Assembly (NCBI RefSeq): GCF_030272615.1
Contig: NC_081405.1
Location: 314,358,235-314,422,234, forward strand
Direction of reading: 5' to 3'
DNA: 64,000 bases
Origin: Cryptomeria japonica
Taxonomy: Eukaryota; Streptophyta; Pinopsida; Cupressales; Cupressaceae
The notes under the pieces are model-generated. The model ran no database searches. It saw only the letters and a list, made by a program, of their open reading frames with translations, and was not told the DNA's origin. A program made the translations under genes and the position numbers. Of the stretch, positions 34,573-46,594 are shown one piece after another (position 1 is the first letter of the stretch; the number at the start of each line of letters is the position of its first letter).

Positions 34573-35639
34573 TGTTAGGAGAACCGATGGACAACTGAGA
34601 GGGGGGGTGAATCAGTTGTCAACAGATTATATTAATCAAACCACTTTATAACCTTTAATCGGAACACATAAACATTGAATACCGAAATAGCAGAAACAGA
34701 TACCGCTAAGCAATAAAAATTAAGAATGAAACAAAGAATTAACACAATACAACCATACCACATAACACCATGATTTGTACATGGAAAACCCGGTAAAGGG
34801 AAAAACCATGGTAGGAAGATTACCCACAGTCAGATGACACTTCTGTAGAAAGTATGTGATACAATGAGGGGCATGCACATGTAGGAAGGCATGCTTCCTA
34901 GAGCGTACTACTCATTACAAAGGAGTCTCACTGACTACAGAGAGGTTATAGCCACCTGAAGACAATTGGACAACAATCCAGAACAAAGAACTGCCAGAGA
35001 TAGCATCTACCATGCTTGATTACAGTCTCGGTTAAGCTCAATACCAGAGGCCTTTGACCTCTTGCTTAAATTGAATTCGATCACCTATGATCAGCCAAAT
35101 ATCCTTCGCATATGATATTACATTCCACGAGCATGACACATAATCTACAATGAGATCTTACATCAATTTATACATACCCTAAGGCCTAAACCAATTAGGT
35201 CGGCCACCTAAAAGATATTACAATAAGATCATTACATATATCCATATTACAATGATATTCCATGTCGGCTTTAGACCAAATCAACATTAACCAATCCATA
35301 AATCATCCCGGTAAGATGTAGAGAACACATTAACATGATACCGGTCCATAACCTAGATAGGTACCAGACCTAATCAGGGTCCACCACGCCAAAGAGGGGT
35401 CTCCAATCAGTCAAGGCACGATCAAGGATCACCCTCTACATCTTGAACACCACTTATGGATTCTGTCAAATTTTCTTAGTAGAAGCTCTATCGATTAAAC
35501 CTTGTACCCTTACTGGTAACACAAGATCTTCTACCTATAACCAAAACATATCTATCGGTAACCAACCATAACAGTTGGTGTTGACATCAATGAAAAAAAA
35601 TCAATGCAACACATAATCAATGCATTCATATTACCAACA
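34573..35639 (-). repeat. Copia-2 3' LTR
   Basis: Pairs with 40,185-41,232. In element sense it begins TGTTGGTAATATGAATGC and ends TCCTAACA. It carries the box ACCGGGTTTTCC...GGTTTTTCCC at about 34,777-34,807 and the C-run box at about 34,594-34,613. Confidence 0.92.
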
Positions 35640-35974
35640 ATCTCCCCCTTTAGCATTGATGGCAACACTAGATGTGAAAAAAGAAACATCTAAGTGCCAA
35701 GAAGTGCCAAACATTTCTCATAGAAGATATAACAATGAAAAATTGAAAAAGGCTAGTAACTCCCCCTAAGGAGTGCAGTCCAATCTGAAACTGATCTGAA
35801 TTATTCACATATAACTCTCCCCCTTTGACATCAATGCCAAATATATGACATATATATCAAAATTCTGTGAATCTCAAAGCTGACTACTCCCTCTGAGTAG
35901 TAGCACCACTACATCAACCCGAAGCAAAGGATAAAGCTGATGATGCATATCGGACTAATGGTCTACTCCATCAA

Positions 35975-38900
35975 TTAAGTTTTTGTTGGAGGGGTAGATA
36001 CCCCTAATCTATCTCTAAAATACTCAAATGATTCCTTAGACAGTGGTTTAGTGAATATATCTGAAATCTATTCTTTAGTGTTCACATAAACCAATTTGAC
36101 TTCCTTTTCTTCCAACTTGTCCTTCAGAAAGTTATATTTTTTTGATGTGTACTTCATCTTAGAGTGAAATACCGTATTTTTAGAGATGTCCATAGCTGCA
36201 GAGTTATCACAATAGATATCTACCGGTTCACTACAATTTACCTTGATATCATTCAACATTTGCTTCATCCACAAGACTTGAGTGCAATTAGTTGTTGTTG
36301 CAACATATTCAGCTTCTACAGTAGATAAAGAAATGCATGACTATTTTTAGCTGATCCATGAAACCAATTTCTTTCCAAGAAATAAATCTACACCAGAAGT
36401 GCTCTTCCTATCATCAGTATCTCCTTCCCAATCTAAATCTGTATATGCACATAAAGTGAAGATATCATCTCTAGAATACCATAGGCCATATTCTATTGTT
36501 CCTTGTAAATACTGAAATATCCTCTTTACTGCACATTAATGATTTTCTTTAGGATTACTTTGATATCTTGAAACAATACTTACTACATTCATAATATCTG
36601 GTCTAGTCTGAGTTAGATATAACAAGCCACCAATCCTAGACAATTAATCACTTATCACCATAGGAGTATTACCGGTTTGGAATTATCCATACCAAACTTC
36701 TTCAACAATTCCCTTAGATACTTAGTTTGATAGATAAAGATGCCTTTGTCAATTTGAGTAATCTGCAAACCTAAGAAAAATCTCATCTCACCAATCATTG
36801 ACATTTCAAATTCATTCTTCATATTATTCGAGAATTCCATGCACAATTTATCTTCACCTCCAAAAATGATATCGTCAACAAATACTTCAATAATCAGAAT
36901 ATCATCATCAGTGATCTTATAATATAAATTACTGTCAGCACTGCCTTTAGTAAAACCAAGCTTCAAAAGATATTTATCCAACCTTGCATACCAAGCTCTA
37001 GGAGCTTGTTTCAATCCACATAAAGTTTTCCTTAACCTGCAAACCATATCTTTATCATCTGTCAGTGAAAATCCATAAGGCTGCTCAATGTATACTTCTT
37101 ACAAGTTCACCATTCAAAAATGTGCATCTAACATCTATTTGATATACCTTATATTTCTTATATGCTACATAGGCAAGAAATAGTCTAACAACTTCAATTC
37201 TAGCTACAAGTGCAAATGTCTCACCATAATCAATTCCTTCCATTTGAGAATATCCTTTACAAACCAATCTAGCCTTTTTTTCTCACAACTTGACCATCCT
37301 CATTTAGTTTATTTCTAAAAACCCATTTATTTCCAATAGCATTCTTATTTTTAGGCCAGGGAAGTAAAGTCCAAGTCTCATTCTTCTCTATCTGATCTAA
37401 TTCATCTTCCATAGCCTTTAACCAATGTTTATCTTTACAAAGTTCAATAACCGATGTCGGTTCATTTTGAGAAATAAGACATACCTCTTCATTTTCCACT
37501 CTTCTTCTTGTCATAACTCCCTTGTTCCTATCTCCAATGATTTGATCTTCAAAATGATTTAATCTTACATACCTTGGTGTCTTCTGAACTTCAGGTTCAC
37601 TATTTTGATCATCAATCACAGTTGAATTTTCTGATTGTACTGGTGTAATTGTCTCAATGTCTTGTACTAGTTGAGGCATTGTCAGTTCAGTTATGATCAT
37701 TTCCACTGCTGGTTCCCTATCATATGATATAGATTGATTTTTGTATTGCTCATCCACTTTCACATTTGCACTCTCCACAATTTTTTGCAATCTTTTGTTA
37801 TAAAATCTATATGCTTTTCTTTAAATTGAATATCCAAGAAATGTCCCTTCATCACATCTAGGATCAAACTTCCCAATTGAATCATCCCTTTTGATATAAT
37901 ATTTACTTCTAAAAATTCTGAAATATTTAACAGTAGGTGTATGTCCAGACAATAATTCATAAGGGGTCTTATCGGTTTCACCTTTGATGTGAACTTTGTT
38001 GAATGTGTAGACTGTTGTACTCACTTCTTCTCTATAGTAGATGTGAGTCAATTTGGCTTCCATCATCATGGTTCTTGCTGCATCCAAAATGGTTCTATTC
38101 TTTCTTTCCACTACTCCATTCTGCTGAGGCGTCTGGGGTGCAAATATTTGTCTCCTGATTCCATTTGTCTCACAATACCTGTTAAATTCATAAGAGGTGA
38201 ACTCACCACCTTGATATGATCTTAGACATTCGATTTTCAATCTAGTTTCCATTTCTACCTTTTCTTTAAAGGTATTGGACTTCTCAAAGGCTTTAGACTT
38301 CTCCCTTAGAAGAGTCACCCCCATTATTCTAGAATAATCATCAGGTATTAGCACAAAATACCTATCACCTTGAAAGCTTCTAGTCCTTCCAGGACCACAT
38401 AAGTCAGTGTGAATCAAATCAAGAACATCATTATATTTATCATGTATTCTCTTAAAAGAAGTTCTAACTTGCTTTCCCAATTGACATGCCTTACATACTG
38501 GATTATGAGGCTTTATAATCTTAGGTATATATCTAACTACCTTTGTTGAACTGATCTTAACAATACAATCAAAATTAATATGACACAACCTCTTATGCCA
38601 TAACCAACTCTCATCAATATGAGCAATCAAACATGTTTTATTACCAGTGTTCAAGTGAAAGATATTACCTCCAGTTTGAGTACCGATTGCAATCTCCAAA
38701 CCAATTTTGTTAATGATTTTACATTTTCTATATTTAAACTAATGTTGGAATCCCTTGTCCACCAATTGACCAACACTTATAAGATTATGCTTTAAACCTT
38801 CTACATAATAGACATTACTAGTATTATGCTTTCCATCCAGAGAAATAATACCTCTACCTTTGATCATACATGCTTTGTCATCTCCAAATCTGACTGTATT

Positions 38901-40126
38901 GCCATTGTATTCTTGCAGGGACATAAATTTTCTTTTATCTCCAGTCATATGATGTGAGCATCCACTATCAATTACCCATTCATCCTTGTCTTCAACTTTT
39001 GTTTCCAGGGCCTTTTCTTCATTCTTGATAGCTGGTTCCGGTTCATCTTCCTTTAAAGCATAGAACACCCATTCTTTTCCATTGTCAGATCCACTAGCAG
39101 AGTCTATTGCCAGTTCATCCTCAGAGTCATCACTTACTCCTTCCTCATCCTCTATGTAGCATTGTTTGATTTTCTTTAATCTATATCTATTCTGATTAGG
39201 CTTAAATGATTTCTTCTCTTTCTTCAAATCTTGCATTCCTTTCAGGGCATCTAGATGCAATATGAACAATCTTATTATATGCAAAACATTTTGAAAGGTA
39301 CTTTTCCTTTATACTTACTTCTTGTCAGCCCTATAGGTACTCTTGTAGAAAATAAGGCTTCAAGTTGCTCAAATTCTTCATCCTCTTTCCTCATATCTTT
39401 CAATTCCTTTGCATTTAGGGCTTTCCAATCACTTTTTCTGGTAGATGATGATGCATGGAAAGCAGGTTCAGACTTTGCATCTCTAGAAGGTCCAAATTCT
39501 TCAAGCTCAAAAGAAGATAATTTCCCAATTAGAATGTCTCTGTTAACTGAAGTGTTTGCCATTGTTCTCAATTCATTAATTGCAATTGCCTTCATCTTGT
39601 AAGCCAGTGGAAGGGCTCTCAAGACTTTGGAAACTATTTCATCTTCAATTAGAGATCCTCCACAATATTGAATTCCCATGACAATCTCTTTTACTCTTTC
39701 CATAAATGTAGCAATTCTTTCATTATCTTCCATCTTCAAGTTCTTATATCTTACCTGGTAACCATCAAGTTTAGCAATTTTGACAGTAGGATCACCTTCA
39801 TTCAGAGTTTGCAATTTATCCCACATAACCTTTGCCGATGATTTACCAGTCAATCCCATGAATTGTTGATTAGTAAGTGCACACAAGAGGGCTTCTCTAG
39901 CTCTGCAATCATTTTCAATATTCTTGTCCAAGTCTATAGGAGTAGGATTGCCAGATGCTGGATCATAAAGTGTATATCCTTTTTCAATGATCTGCCAAAT
40001 ATCCTTGCCAAGACATCTAACATGAGTCTCCATTCGGATTTTCCATATCCCATAATTTGTTCCATCAAGCTTAGGGATTTCTCTTCTGAAAATAGTTGCT
40101 GGTGGATTTGAAGTATTAGTTGCCAT
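35975..40126 (-). pseudogene. Copia-2 gag-pol (frameshifted)
   Basis: Gag starts at ATG 40,124-40,126 with KLDGTNYGIWKIRME (UBN2-type gag). The zinc knuckle near 39,270 is frameshifted and lacks a Cys. Protease keeps DSGCSHH (about 38,962). Integrase (38,650-37,830) has HKRLCHINFD, CKACQLGK and VVERKNRT, but the second catalytic Asp is Tyr (RSYQGGEF). Reverse transcriptase keeps VFVDDI (about 36,880). RNase H pieces reach VYVNTKE, where TAG 36,068 replaces a usual Gln; coding sense continues to TAA at 35,975-35,977. Frame changes lie near 39,280, 37,270 and 37,070 and between 36,655 and 36,300. Dead copy. Confidence 0.88.
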
Positions 40127-40170
40127 AGGATCTACCTCAAGCGGTTAAGCTTCTTTAAAAGAGGATCAAA

Positions 40171-40184
40171 GCTTTGATACCAAT
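40171..40184 (-). promoter_or_regulatory. Copia-2 primer-binding site
   Basis: In element sense the bases after the 5' LTR read ATTGGTATCAAAGC. The core GGTATC and AGC match the initiator tRNA-Met site; one base (A for G) differs from the Copia-1 site, and two bases separate it from the LTR. Confidence 0.85.
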
Positions 40185-41232
40185 TGTTAGGATAACTGAT
40201 GGACAACTGAGATGGGGGGGGGTGGCGAATCCATTGCCAATAGATTATATTAATCAAACCACTTTATAACCTTTAACCTGAGCACATAAACAAATATCGG
40301 TAAGTAATAAAAATTAAGAATGAAACAGAGAATTAACACAATGCAACCATACCACATTATACCATGATTTGTACGTGAAAAACCCGGTAAAGGGAAAAAC
40401 CACGGTGGGAAGCCTACCCACAGTCAGATGATACTTCTGCAGAAAGTATGTGATACAATGAGGGGCCTGCACATGCAGGAAGGCACACTGCCTAGAGCGT
40501 ACTGCTAATTACAAAGGAGTCTCACTAACTATAGAGAGGTTATAACCACCTCAAGATAATTGGACAATAATCTAGAAGAATGAACTACCAGAGATAGCAT
40601 CTACCATGCCTGATTATAGTCCTGGTTAAGCTCAATACCGTAGGCCTTTGACCTCTTGCTTAAACCCAATTTGATCACCTATGATCAACTAAATCTCCTT
40701 CGCATATGATATTACATTCCATGACCATGACACACAATCTACAATGAGATCTTTCATCAATTTATACAAACCCTAAGACCTAAACCAATTAGGTCGGCCA
40801 CCTAAAAGATATTACAATAAGATCATTACATATATCCATATTACAATGATATGCCATGTCGGATTAGACCAAAACAACATTAAGCAATCCATAAATCATC
40901 CTAGTAATGTGTAGAGAACACGTTAACATGATACTGGTCCATAACCTAGATAGGTAACAGACCTAATCTGGTTCCACTATGCCAAAGTGATGTCTCCAAT
41001 CAGTCAAGGCACAATCAAGGATCACCTTCTACATCCTGAACACTACTTATGCATTCTGTCAAAGTTTCTCAGTAGAAGCTCTGCCAGTTAAACCTTAAAC
41101 CCTTACCAATAACACATGATCTTCTACCGATAACCAAAACCTGTCTATCGGTAACCAACCATAATAGTTGGTGTTGACATCAATGACAAAACATCAATGC
41201 AACACATAATCAATTCATCCATATTTCCAACA
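40185..41232 (-). repeat. Copia-2 5' LTR
   Basis: The promoter-bearing LTR of Copia-2. Several substitutions and small length differences from 34,573-35,639 show appreciable age. It directly faces solo LTR A, which starts 22 bp away in the opposite orientation. Confidence 0.92.
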
Positions 41233-41254
41233 ATCCTATCCCCTCCAACCTCTT

Positions 41255-42945
41255 TGTTGGCATTATGTTGTCATTGATGTCAATTGGTATGGAAAGGTCA
41301 CCAGTGATTAGGTCGTGGTGACTGGTATGGGTGAAGTAAGTTATAATGTCAACTAGTATGAAGGATGAAGTGTGCAAGTAAACAATAAAGGTATGTTACC
41401 AGTACATATGAAATGCATCATCTACTGGTAAAACAGGATCATTGGTAAGGCAAAGCAAGAAAGCAAGCAAGAAAAAGAAGAACTGAAGGATGTAAACCGG
41501 TATACACAGAGATGTTTAATAATGTTGGTAAATGGACTGAGATGTTGGACAAGCATGTTTGATGGAAGGCCAAGTTGATCCACTAACAGAGAAGAGGTCT
41601 ATAGGTATGAAGGCCCACCAGTGAAGTTAGGTTATACCAGTAAGGTGAGTTGAACCGGTAGTCAATCTTGGTAGGTGAAGGATGTCAAACTAACATAGAA
41701 AACCAAGCATAGGTGGATTTCAACAATGATGATAGGTGGAAGCCAGTGGTGATCATGCAGAGGTCAGTGAAGTGCTCGTCGACATAACAGTCAACAAGAA
41801 GGTCAGATTTTATGAAAAACCTGCAAATCATGGGAGGATGGCAGAAGGTTATGGCTCGAGGAAGACAAGTTGGCAAGTGATTGAACAAACTCTTAGGAAG
41901 ATCTGATCTTTGTAGCCTCTTGCTGAAGAAAACAACCAAGCCATTAATAGCGTGTGACATAGAAACGCAGAAAAGCATAGTGCAGACATTGAAATATAGA
42001 AAACGCACATTGGAATGCGAGGTGTTGGTGGTGTTGATTGATGACATGTAGATCATCATTGCAGAAGGGCAGATTGGATCAAATCTAATATGGTTCAATT
42101 TGGTGAAGGAAAAACCTAACATGACACCGTTTGAATGTTGTTTTGGTGGGAACCCTAAAAGATAAATATGTCAGCTCAAGACTGGAATGAGTTGATGCTT
42201 GATGCAAAGTGTGAGAGAGAAGAGAGCCTGAACAAGGATATAGATTGTCTTCCTTAGAGTTTATTCTAAGAGAGTTGTAGTGTGAGTTAGCAAGCGAGCT
42301 GATGAGAGGTTCTAACCGGTAGAGACAGAGCAACCAGTAAACTATTGCAGTTCTTACAGTCAACCTAACTAGTGAGGTGTGATTGGTCAAGAAGGCATTC
42401 AAGAGTGACACAGTGTGGTGTGAGGCCGAGGGAGAAAGAAGAGAGACTGGGAGTAACCGGTGAGTGATAAGAGAGAGTAATGTGATAACCGATAGTGTGA
42501 GAACTAGTGAAGAAGAGTAGTTTGCTAATCAACAGAAATCCATTGATCAGGTGTTGCAGAACTCATTTTCAACCAAGTGCTATAAGTGTATCAAAATTGT
42601 ATTTCATTATACAACACTGAGTTGGAGCTTGGTGTAGGGATTGGTGCTCCTTGGGTTGGTTAACTAAATCATTATAATCTGTTATTTCATTGTGAGGCTG
42701 GATTGGAGCAGTAGACTCCAACATCATTTCTCACCGAGGTTTTTCCGATATTGGGTTTTCCTCATAAATATGGTGTTATGGGTTATGCATTTGTGTGTTT
42801 TCCTCTTTTGATATCCACTTTTATCTTACTAGTTTGTTGGATTAGTGTTTAGGTTGATAACTAGTATTCCAATCTTGGTATAAAAAAATAAGTTTTTGGG
42901 AACCATTGATTCACCCACCCTCTCAGTGATACATTGTGTTCAACA
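41255..42945 (+). mobile_element. Solo LTR A, Copia-type
   Basis: A 1,691-bp unit with ends TGTTGGCATTATG...GTGTTCAACA is flanked by the duplication CTCTT at 41,250-41,254 and 42,946-42,950. No internal coding region is present, as after LTR-LTR recombination. It shares the TTGTCATTGATGTCAA start, the GGTTTTTCC...GGGTTTTCC box (about 42,740) and the TTCACCCACCCTCTCAG box (about 42,911) with Copia-2, so it belongs to a related family in the opposite direction. Confidence 0.88.
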
Positions 42946-42950
42946 CTCTT

Positions 42951-43574
42951 ATCCTAACCATTTCTTGAGTGACTATTCTCTCTTGGAGACACATGGAACT
43001 TATGCCACATGTCTCTCATCTCCATGCAACTTGCCCCTTTGTCAGCATATGGTTGGAGATTCTTTGCCTCTTGTCTCCTTAGGCATGACAAGTGTCCCTC
43101 TCCTCAACCTCTCTCCAACTTCTTCAATCTCGACCGTCGATTTGTCCAGACTGAATTCACACCATCGATTCTTTCCACCTCACCTCTAGTCATGAAAATA
43201 TTATAAATACCCCCTCTTTTGGTCATGAGAGGATCCTTAGCATCTTATCATTATTAGAATTCTATCAGCATTTTCCAGCATTTTCCAACAATCATAGCAT
43301 AGTTATCATTGCATCATAGCAGCATAGATGTTGCATTAGCTTTTGCATCTTGTATAATCAATTCCTATCTCTTTCAAGTTGTCCCTTTGCTGAAATCATG
43401 CAACTAAGAGCCATCCATTGAACAGGCAAAGTCCTCAAGACTAGGGAGAAATGAGACGACATTGGGGAGTATTTTAATTATTTATTTTCTTTGTTTTCCT
43501 CAATAAAATGTTTCATTGAGTATGTGTGTTTTCATATTCTTATTAATGGATTAGAACACAATATTTTGCACACA
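42951..43574 (+). repeat. Gypsy-1 right LTR, second part
   Basis: Continues the LTR from ATCCTAACCATTTC (left-LTR counterpart at about 28,574) to GCACACA. It includes the TATAAATACCCCCTC box at about 43,203 and the last 45 bp that are missing in the left LTR. Confidence 0.9.
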
Positions 43575-43579
43575 ACAGA

Positions 43580-44365
43580 TTATGAGGCTCATAGTCTTTC
43601 TTTGCTACTTCTTGATTGGAGATATTAAAATGATGAAATAGTTGATTAGATGATGTTATCAAATTATGGGAATTCATGATCTAGAATGATAATGATAAAA
43701 AATAATAATATTTCATGAAGATTAGCTAGGAAAGGAAGCTATTGGATGGAACTTAAACATAGAATTAGATTTACTTAGTTTAATTGTGAGATAGAGTTTA
43801 TATCAAATCATAGATTACTTTTGGTGCTTGATATGAGATCATGAGTCTAAGTTAATATCTATTTGGCTAAAATATAAGGGTATGAGAAGTATCTATTTTT
43901 GCAAAGTCGCCATGTACTCCACCTTGACCTCATGCATTATCTATTATAACTTATGGGTAACCCAATCTTAATCGATGACATGATAAAAGAAAATACCATC
44001 TTTGTCACCATTTCATCTCAACCATTTGAGATACAGTCCTTCAGATGTTGACACAAATTTCACTATTTATACACTCAAGACTTTTTTTATTTTTAATAAT
44101 AGTTCTACATAATGTTTTGTGTAATTGATTTCCTCTATAGATTGATCATGCCATTGCTATGATGTATTTTCTTAGTTGTTATATAGGTTTGTATGAATGA
44201 AATAATTTCCTTAATGATGTAATGAATGCTCATATATTATATTTTCTTTAATTTTGTGAGAATGTATACATAGATGGTCAACTAAAAAGTGGGAAACAAA
44301 TATTTTAGAAGAAAACTAAAGATAATTCTCTCACATTATAAATTTGTAATATTGTCATTTCATAA
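43580..44365. other. Intergenic sequence, nothing recognised
   Basis: A/T-rich sequence outside Gypsy-1. I found no coding frame of note, no LTR motif and no RNA promoter boxes. Confidence 0.4.
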
Positions 44366-44860
44366 CAAGAATGTGGGTAAAGGAGAAGATGAAATCAAAC
44401 TGGATATTCCCCTTAATGTGGACTTGGGAGAAAACAAAAAGGATTAAATGGATTTTGAAGTTCTCTTGACTAATTCCACCTACAGCCAGGAGAAGTATTT
44501 TCACTAGGTAAGAAGTGATATTTCCCTCTTAAATAGGGCATTAAAGACATAATCAACACCTTTACTGAGAATCCTATGCTGGACAAAACTGACAAGCTCT
44601 TGAGAATGACTCAAAAATTCATTGGAGATGTGAGGGTTATGAAAAGTAAGCATGAGTCAAGAATTTCTTATCTGGAAAAGAGTATGGAGGAACTAAAGGG
44701 AAATCTGAGGGGTTATGTGGAAATAAGCAAAGAGGCTATGAATAATAGCACATAAGTTTTCAAAAGGGTAAATGAGAAAATTTCTATTCAGGGAACCCAA
44801 CCGCTCAACAATGTACCACCTTTATCCACCAAGTCTAAAAAGAAGAATTTGGAGATAAAC
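44366..44860 (+). pseudogene. LINE ORF3-family fragment, copy 4
   Basis: Broken frames read EIKLDIPLNVD, then IINTFTENPM, DKLLRMTQKFIGDVRVMKSKHESR and SMEELKGNLRGYVEISKEAMNN, which align with the coiled-coil part of copy 1 (MTQKVSEDVEMVKSNHERR and VEIGKAVMNN) and with the helix of copy 3. Both the N-terminal domain and the 3' UTR are missing. The right end abuts Copia-3 gag near 44,860, so a deletion or rearrangement joined two elements. Several TAG stops are present. Confidence 0.75.
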
Positions 44861-44861
44861 T

Positions 44862-46530
44862 CATAGTGTGGGGATTTGTAGGTTTAAACTAGACCTTCTA
44901 CCGGGACTAGAAGCAAGAACCAAGAGAGGCTCTTCATCTTCAATAATTCCTTTCTGGATCTTCAAATATGCTCCAATCTTCTGGAAATCCATCAAAAAAT
45001 CTGTAATCATCATACATACCTCTGTGACCTGCCGAAAACTGGCACAGATCTCAAACATGAGGTTTGAAAGATTTGCATTGTAACTCCCCCAAGGCCGGAT
45101 GCCTAGGTTTAGTTACTAGATGTAGTGCCATCACTAGAATCAAGTGTAGACCCATTTCCTTCCTCCAAATCACTCTTCTTGACCCATGTCTTCTTCATCT
45201 AATTTGTGATCTCATCAACCTTTTCTTTTCCCTTTTCATCTGCCTTGACATTCTTATTCTTAATTTCCGGACCTCTCCTATTCACATTTATGCTTCTGCA
45301 ATACTTATCAATACTTTGAAATATTTGCATTGTAATTCCCCCAAGGCTGAATGCCTAGGTCTAGTTACCAAATGTAGTTCTAGCACTAGAATCAGGTGGA
45401 GACTCACTTCTTGCCTCTAAATAACTCTTCTTGACCCATGTCTTCTTCATCTAATCTCTAATATAATCAACCTTTCCTTTTCCCTTCTCATCTACCTTCA
45501 CATTCTTGTTCTTACCTTCGAGACCTCTTCTATTCACAAATCCTCTTCTACAATGCTTAGCAATGTGACCAGATTTGTTGCAAGCATAGAAAAAAACATT
45601 TCCTTGCATAGGCCTAAAATTCATCTGATTTCTTCTTGTTTTGCATTCTTTAGCAACATGTCCAAATATACCACATGCATAGCATCTTACATTTCATCTA
45701 TTCTGAAATTTATTCATCATACCTCTGTATTCATTTAACTTATGACCATACTTATTGCATTTGAAACATTGATTGGTAAAAGATGGAGCACTATTGATCA
45801 TCGTATTTTTGCATTGACTAGACATATTACCAAATTTATTGCAAACAAAGAAGTTACCATTGAATTAATGAGTATTAGGTTTCCTTACCGGAGGCCTTAT
45901 TGAGTTGTTCTTCTTTTGTACTGACTTGGATCTTTCACCTTTCTCAAAACCAAGACCTTGTGTATCATTTAGATCCTTCGGAAATGCAACCATCTCATCT
46001 GTCTAGCTGAACTAATCTGGAACTTCTCCTTGTACTCATTTGCAGCATAATGGTCAAATTTGAGAAGTACAACCTTCTTTCCAAGATCTTCATCATGCTC
46101 TCTAGCATTTTGTAGATCATTCTTCAACTATCCAATTTCATCCTAAAGTCTGTAGCATTCTTTAGATTTGTCTTGGGGTTTAGCAAGCTTTTCTTCAGTT
46201 TTCTTCCTTTCTTCAATCTCTTCTATCAATCTCATCACAATGGCTTCCATCTCATTCTTGTGGACTATATCAGCTCTAGCAAGTCTCTCACACTTTTTAG
46301 TCTTTTCCTTAAAGGCTTCTTCATCAATTCTTTAACTTTCTATTTCCTTTATCTTATCAACAAGTTCCTTTCTCTTCTCCCTTGACTTGTTCAACTTTTC
46401 TTTCAATTTTTCAATGTATTCCTCAACATCTTTAAGAGTTTCTTTCACTTACCATTTCTCATCTTGTGTATGATCAATATCCTCAAGAGCAAAAAGCAGT
46501 TGTTGTCTAAGACTACTTGAATCCATTGAT
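44862..46530 (-). pseudogene. Copia-3 gag-like protein with multiple zinc knuckles (broken)
   Basis: Begins near 46,527 with MDSSSLRQQLLFALEDID, then a long Glu/Lys-rich coiled coil to about 46,060. Four CCHC-like knuckles follow between 45,850 and 45,540: CNKFGNMSSQC, CFKCNKYGHKLNE, CYACGIFGHVAKEC and ACNKSGHIAKHC; some Cys or His are missing. A 252-bp direct duplication lies at its C-terminal side. The last 65 codons (45,058-44,861) are open but unassigned. Multiple knuckles plus coiled coil fit RNA-binding capsid proteins. Confidence 0.75.
45071..45574 (-). repeat. 252-bp in-phase tandem duplication in Copia-3 gag
   Basis: ATTTGCATTGTAACTCCCCC at 45,071 recurs as ATTTGCATTGTAATTCCCCC at 45,323. 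Both continue with AAGGC.G.ATGCCTAGGT, TCACTTCTTG-like text, CTTGACCCATGTCTTCTTCATC and the CC.ATTCACA segment. The period is 252 bp, exactly 84 codons, so the reading phase of the zinc-knuckle linker is kept. Confidence 0.8.
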
Positions 46531-46594
46531 TCACTTTCCCAGATCCACCTCAAGCTGTTAGGCTTATTTTGAGGAACTCGGCTCTGATACTAAT

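Larger units (their letters stand above)
34573..41232 (-). mobile_element. Copia-2, complete Ty1/Copia element nested in the Gypsy-1 LTR
   Basis: LTRs of 1,067 bp (34,573-35,639) and 1,048 bp (40,185-41,232) have TGTTAGG...CCAACA ends. The duplication ATCCT is at 34,568-34,572 and 41,233-41,237. The primer site (GGTATCAAAGC in element sense, 40,182-40,171) and the purine-rich AAAGGGGGAGAT before the 3' LTR are in place. The internal region, 4.5 kb, has full gag-pol order but several frameshifts. LTR U5 has a C-rich box close to its end (see the finding on shared LTR boxes). Confidence 0.93.
28268..43574 (+). mobile_element. Gypsy-1, internally deleted Ty3/Gypsy element split by nested insertions
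   Basis: The outer ends TGTATACAC...GCACACA are flanked by a 5-bp duplication ACAGA at 28,263-28,267 and 43,575-43,579. The left LTR (28,268 to about 29,213) matches the right LTR, which is split into 34,267-34,572 and 42,951-43,574. The pol order reverse transcriptase, RNase H, integrase defines Ty3/Gypsy. The end of the left LTR, primer site, gag, protease and most of reverse transcriptase are missing, so a large deletion joined the LTR to reverse transcriptase. Insertions inside: a LINE tail (with SINE), Copia-2 and a solo LTR. Confidence 0.9.
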
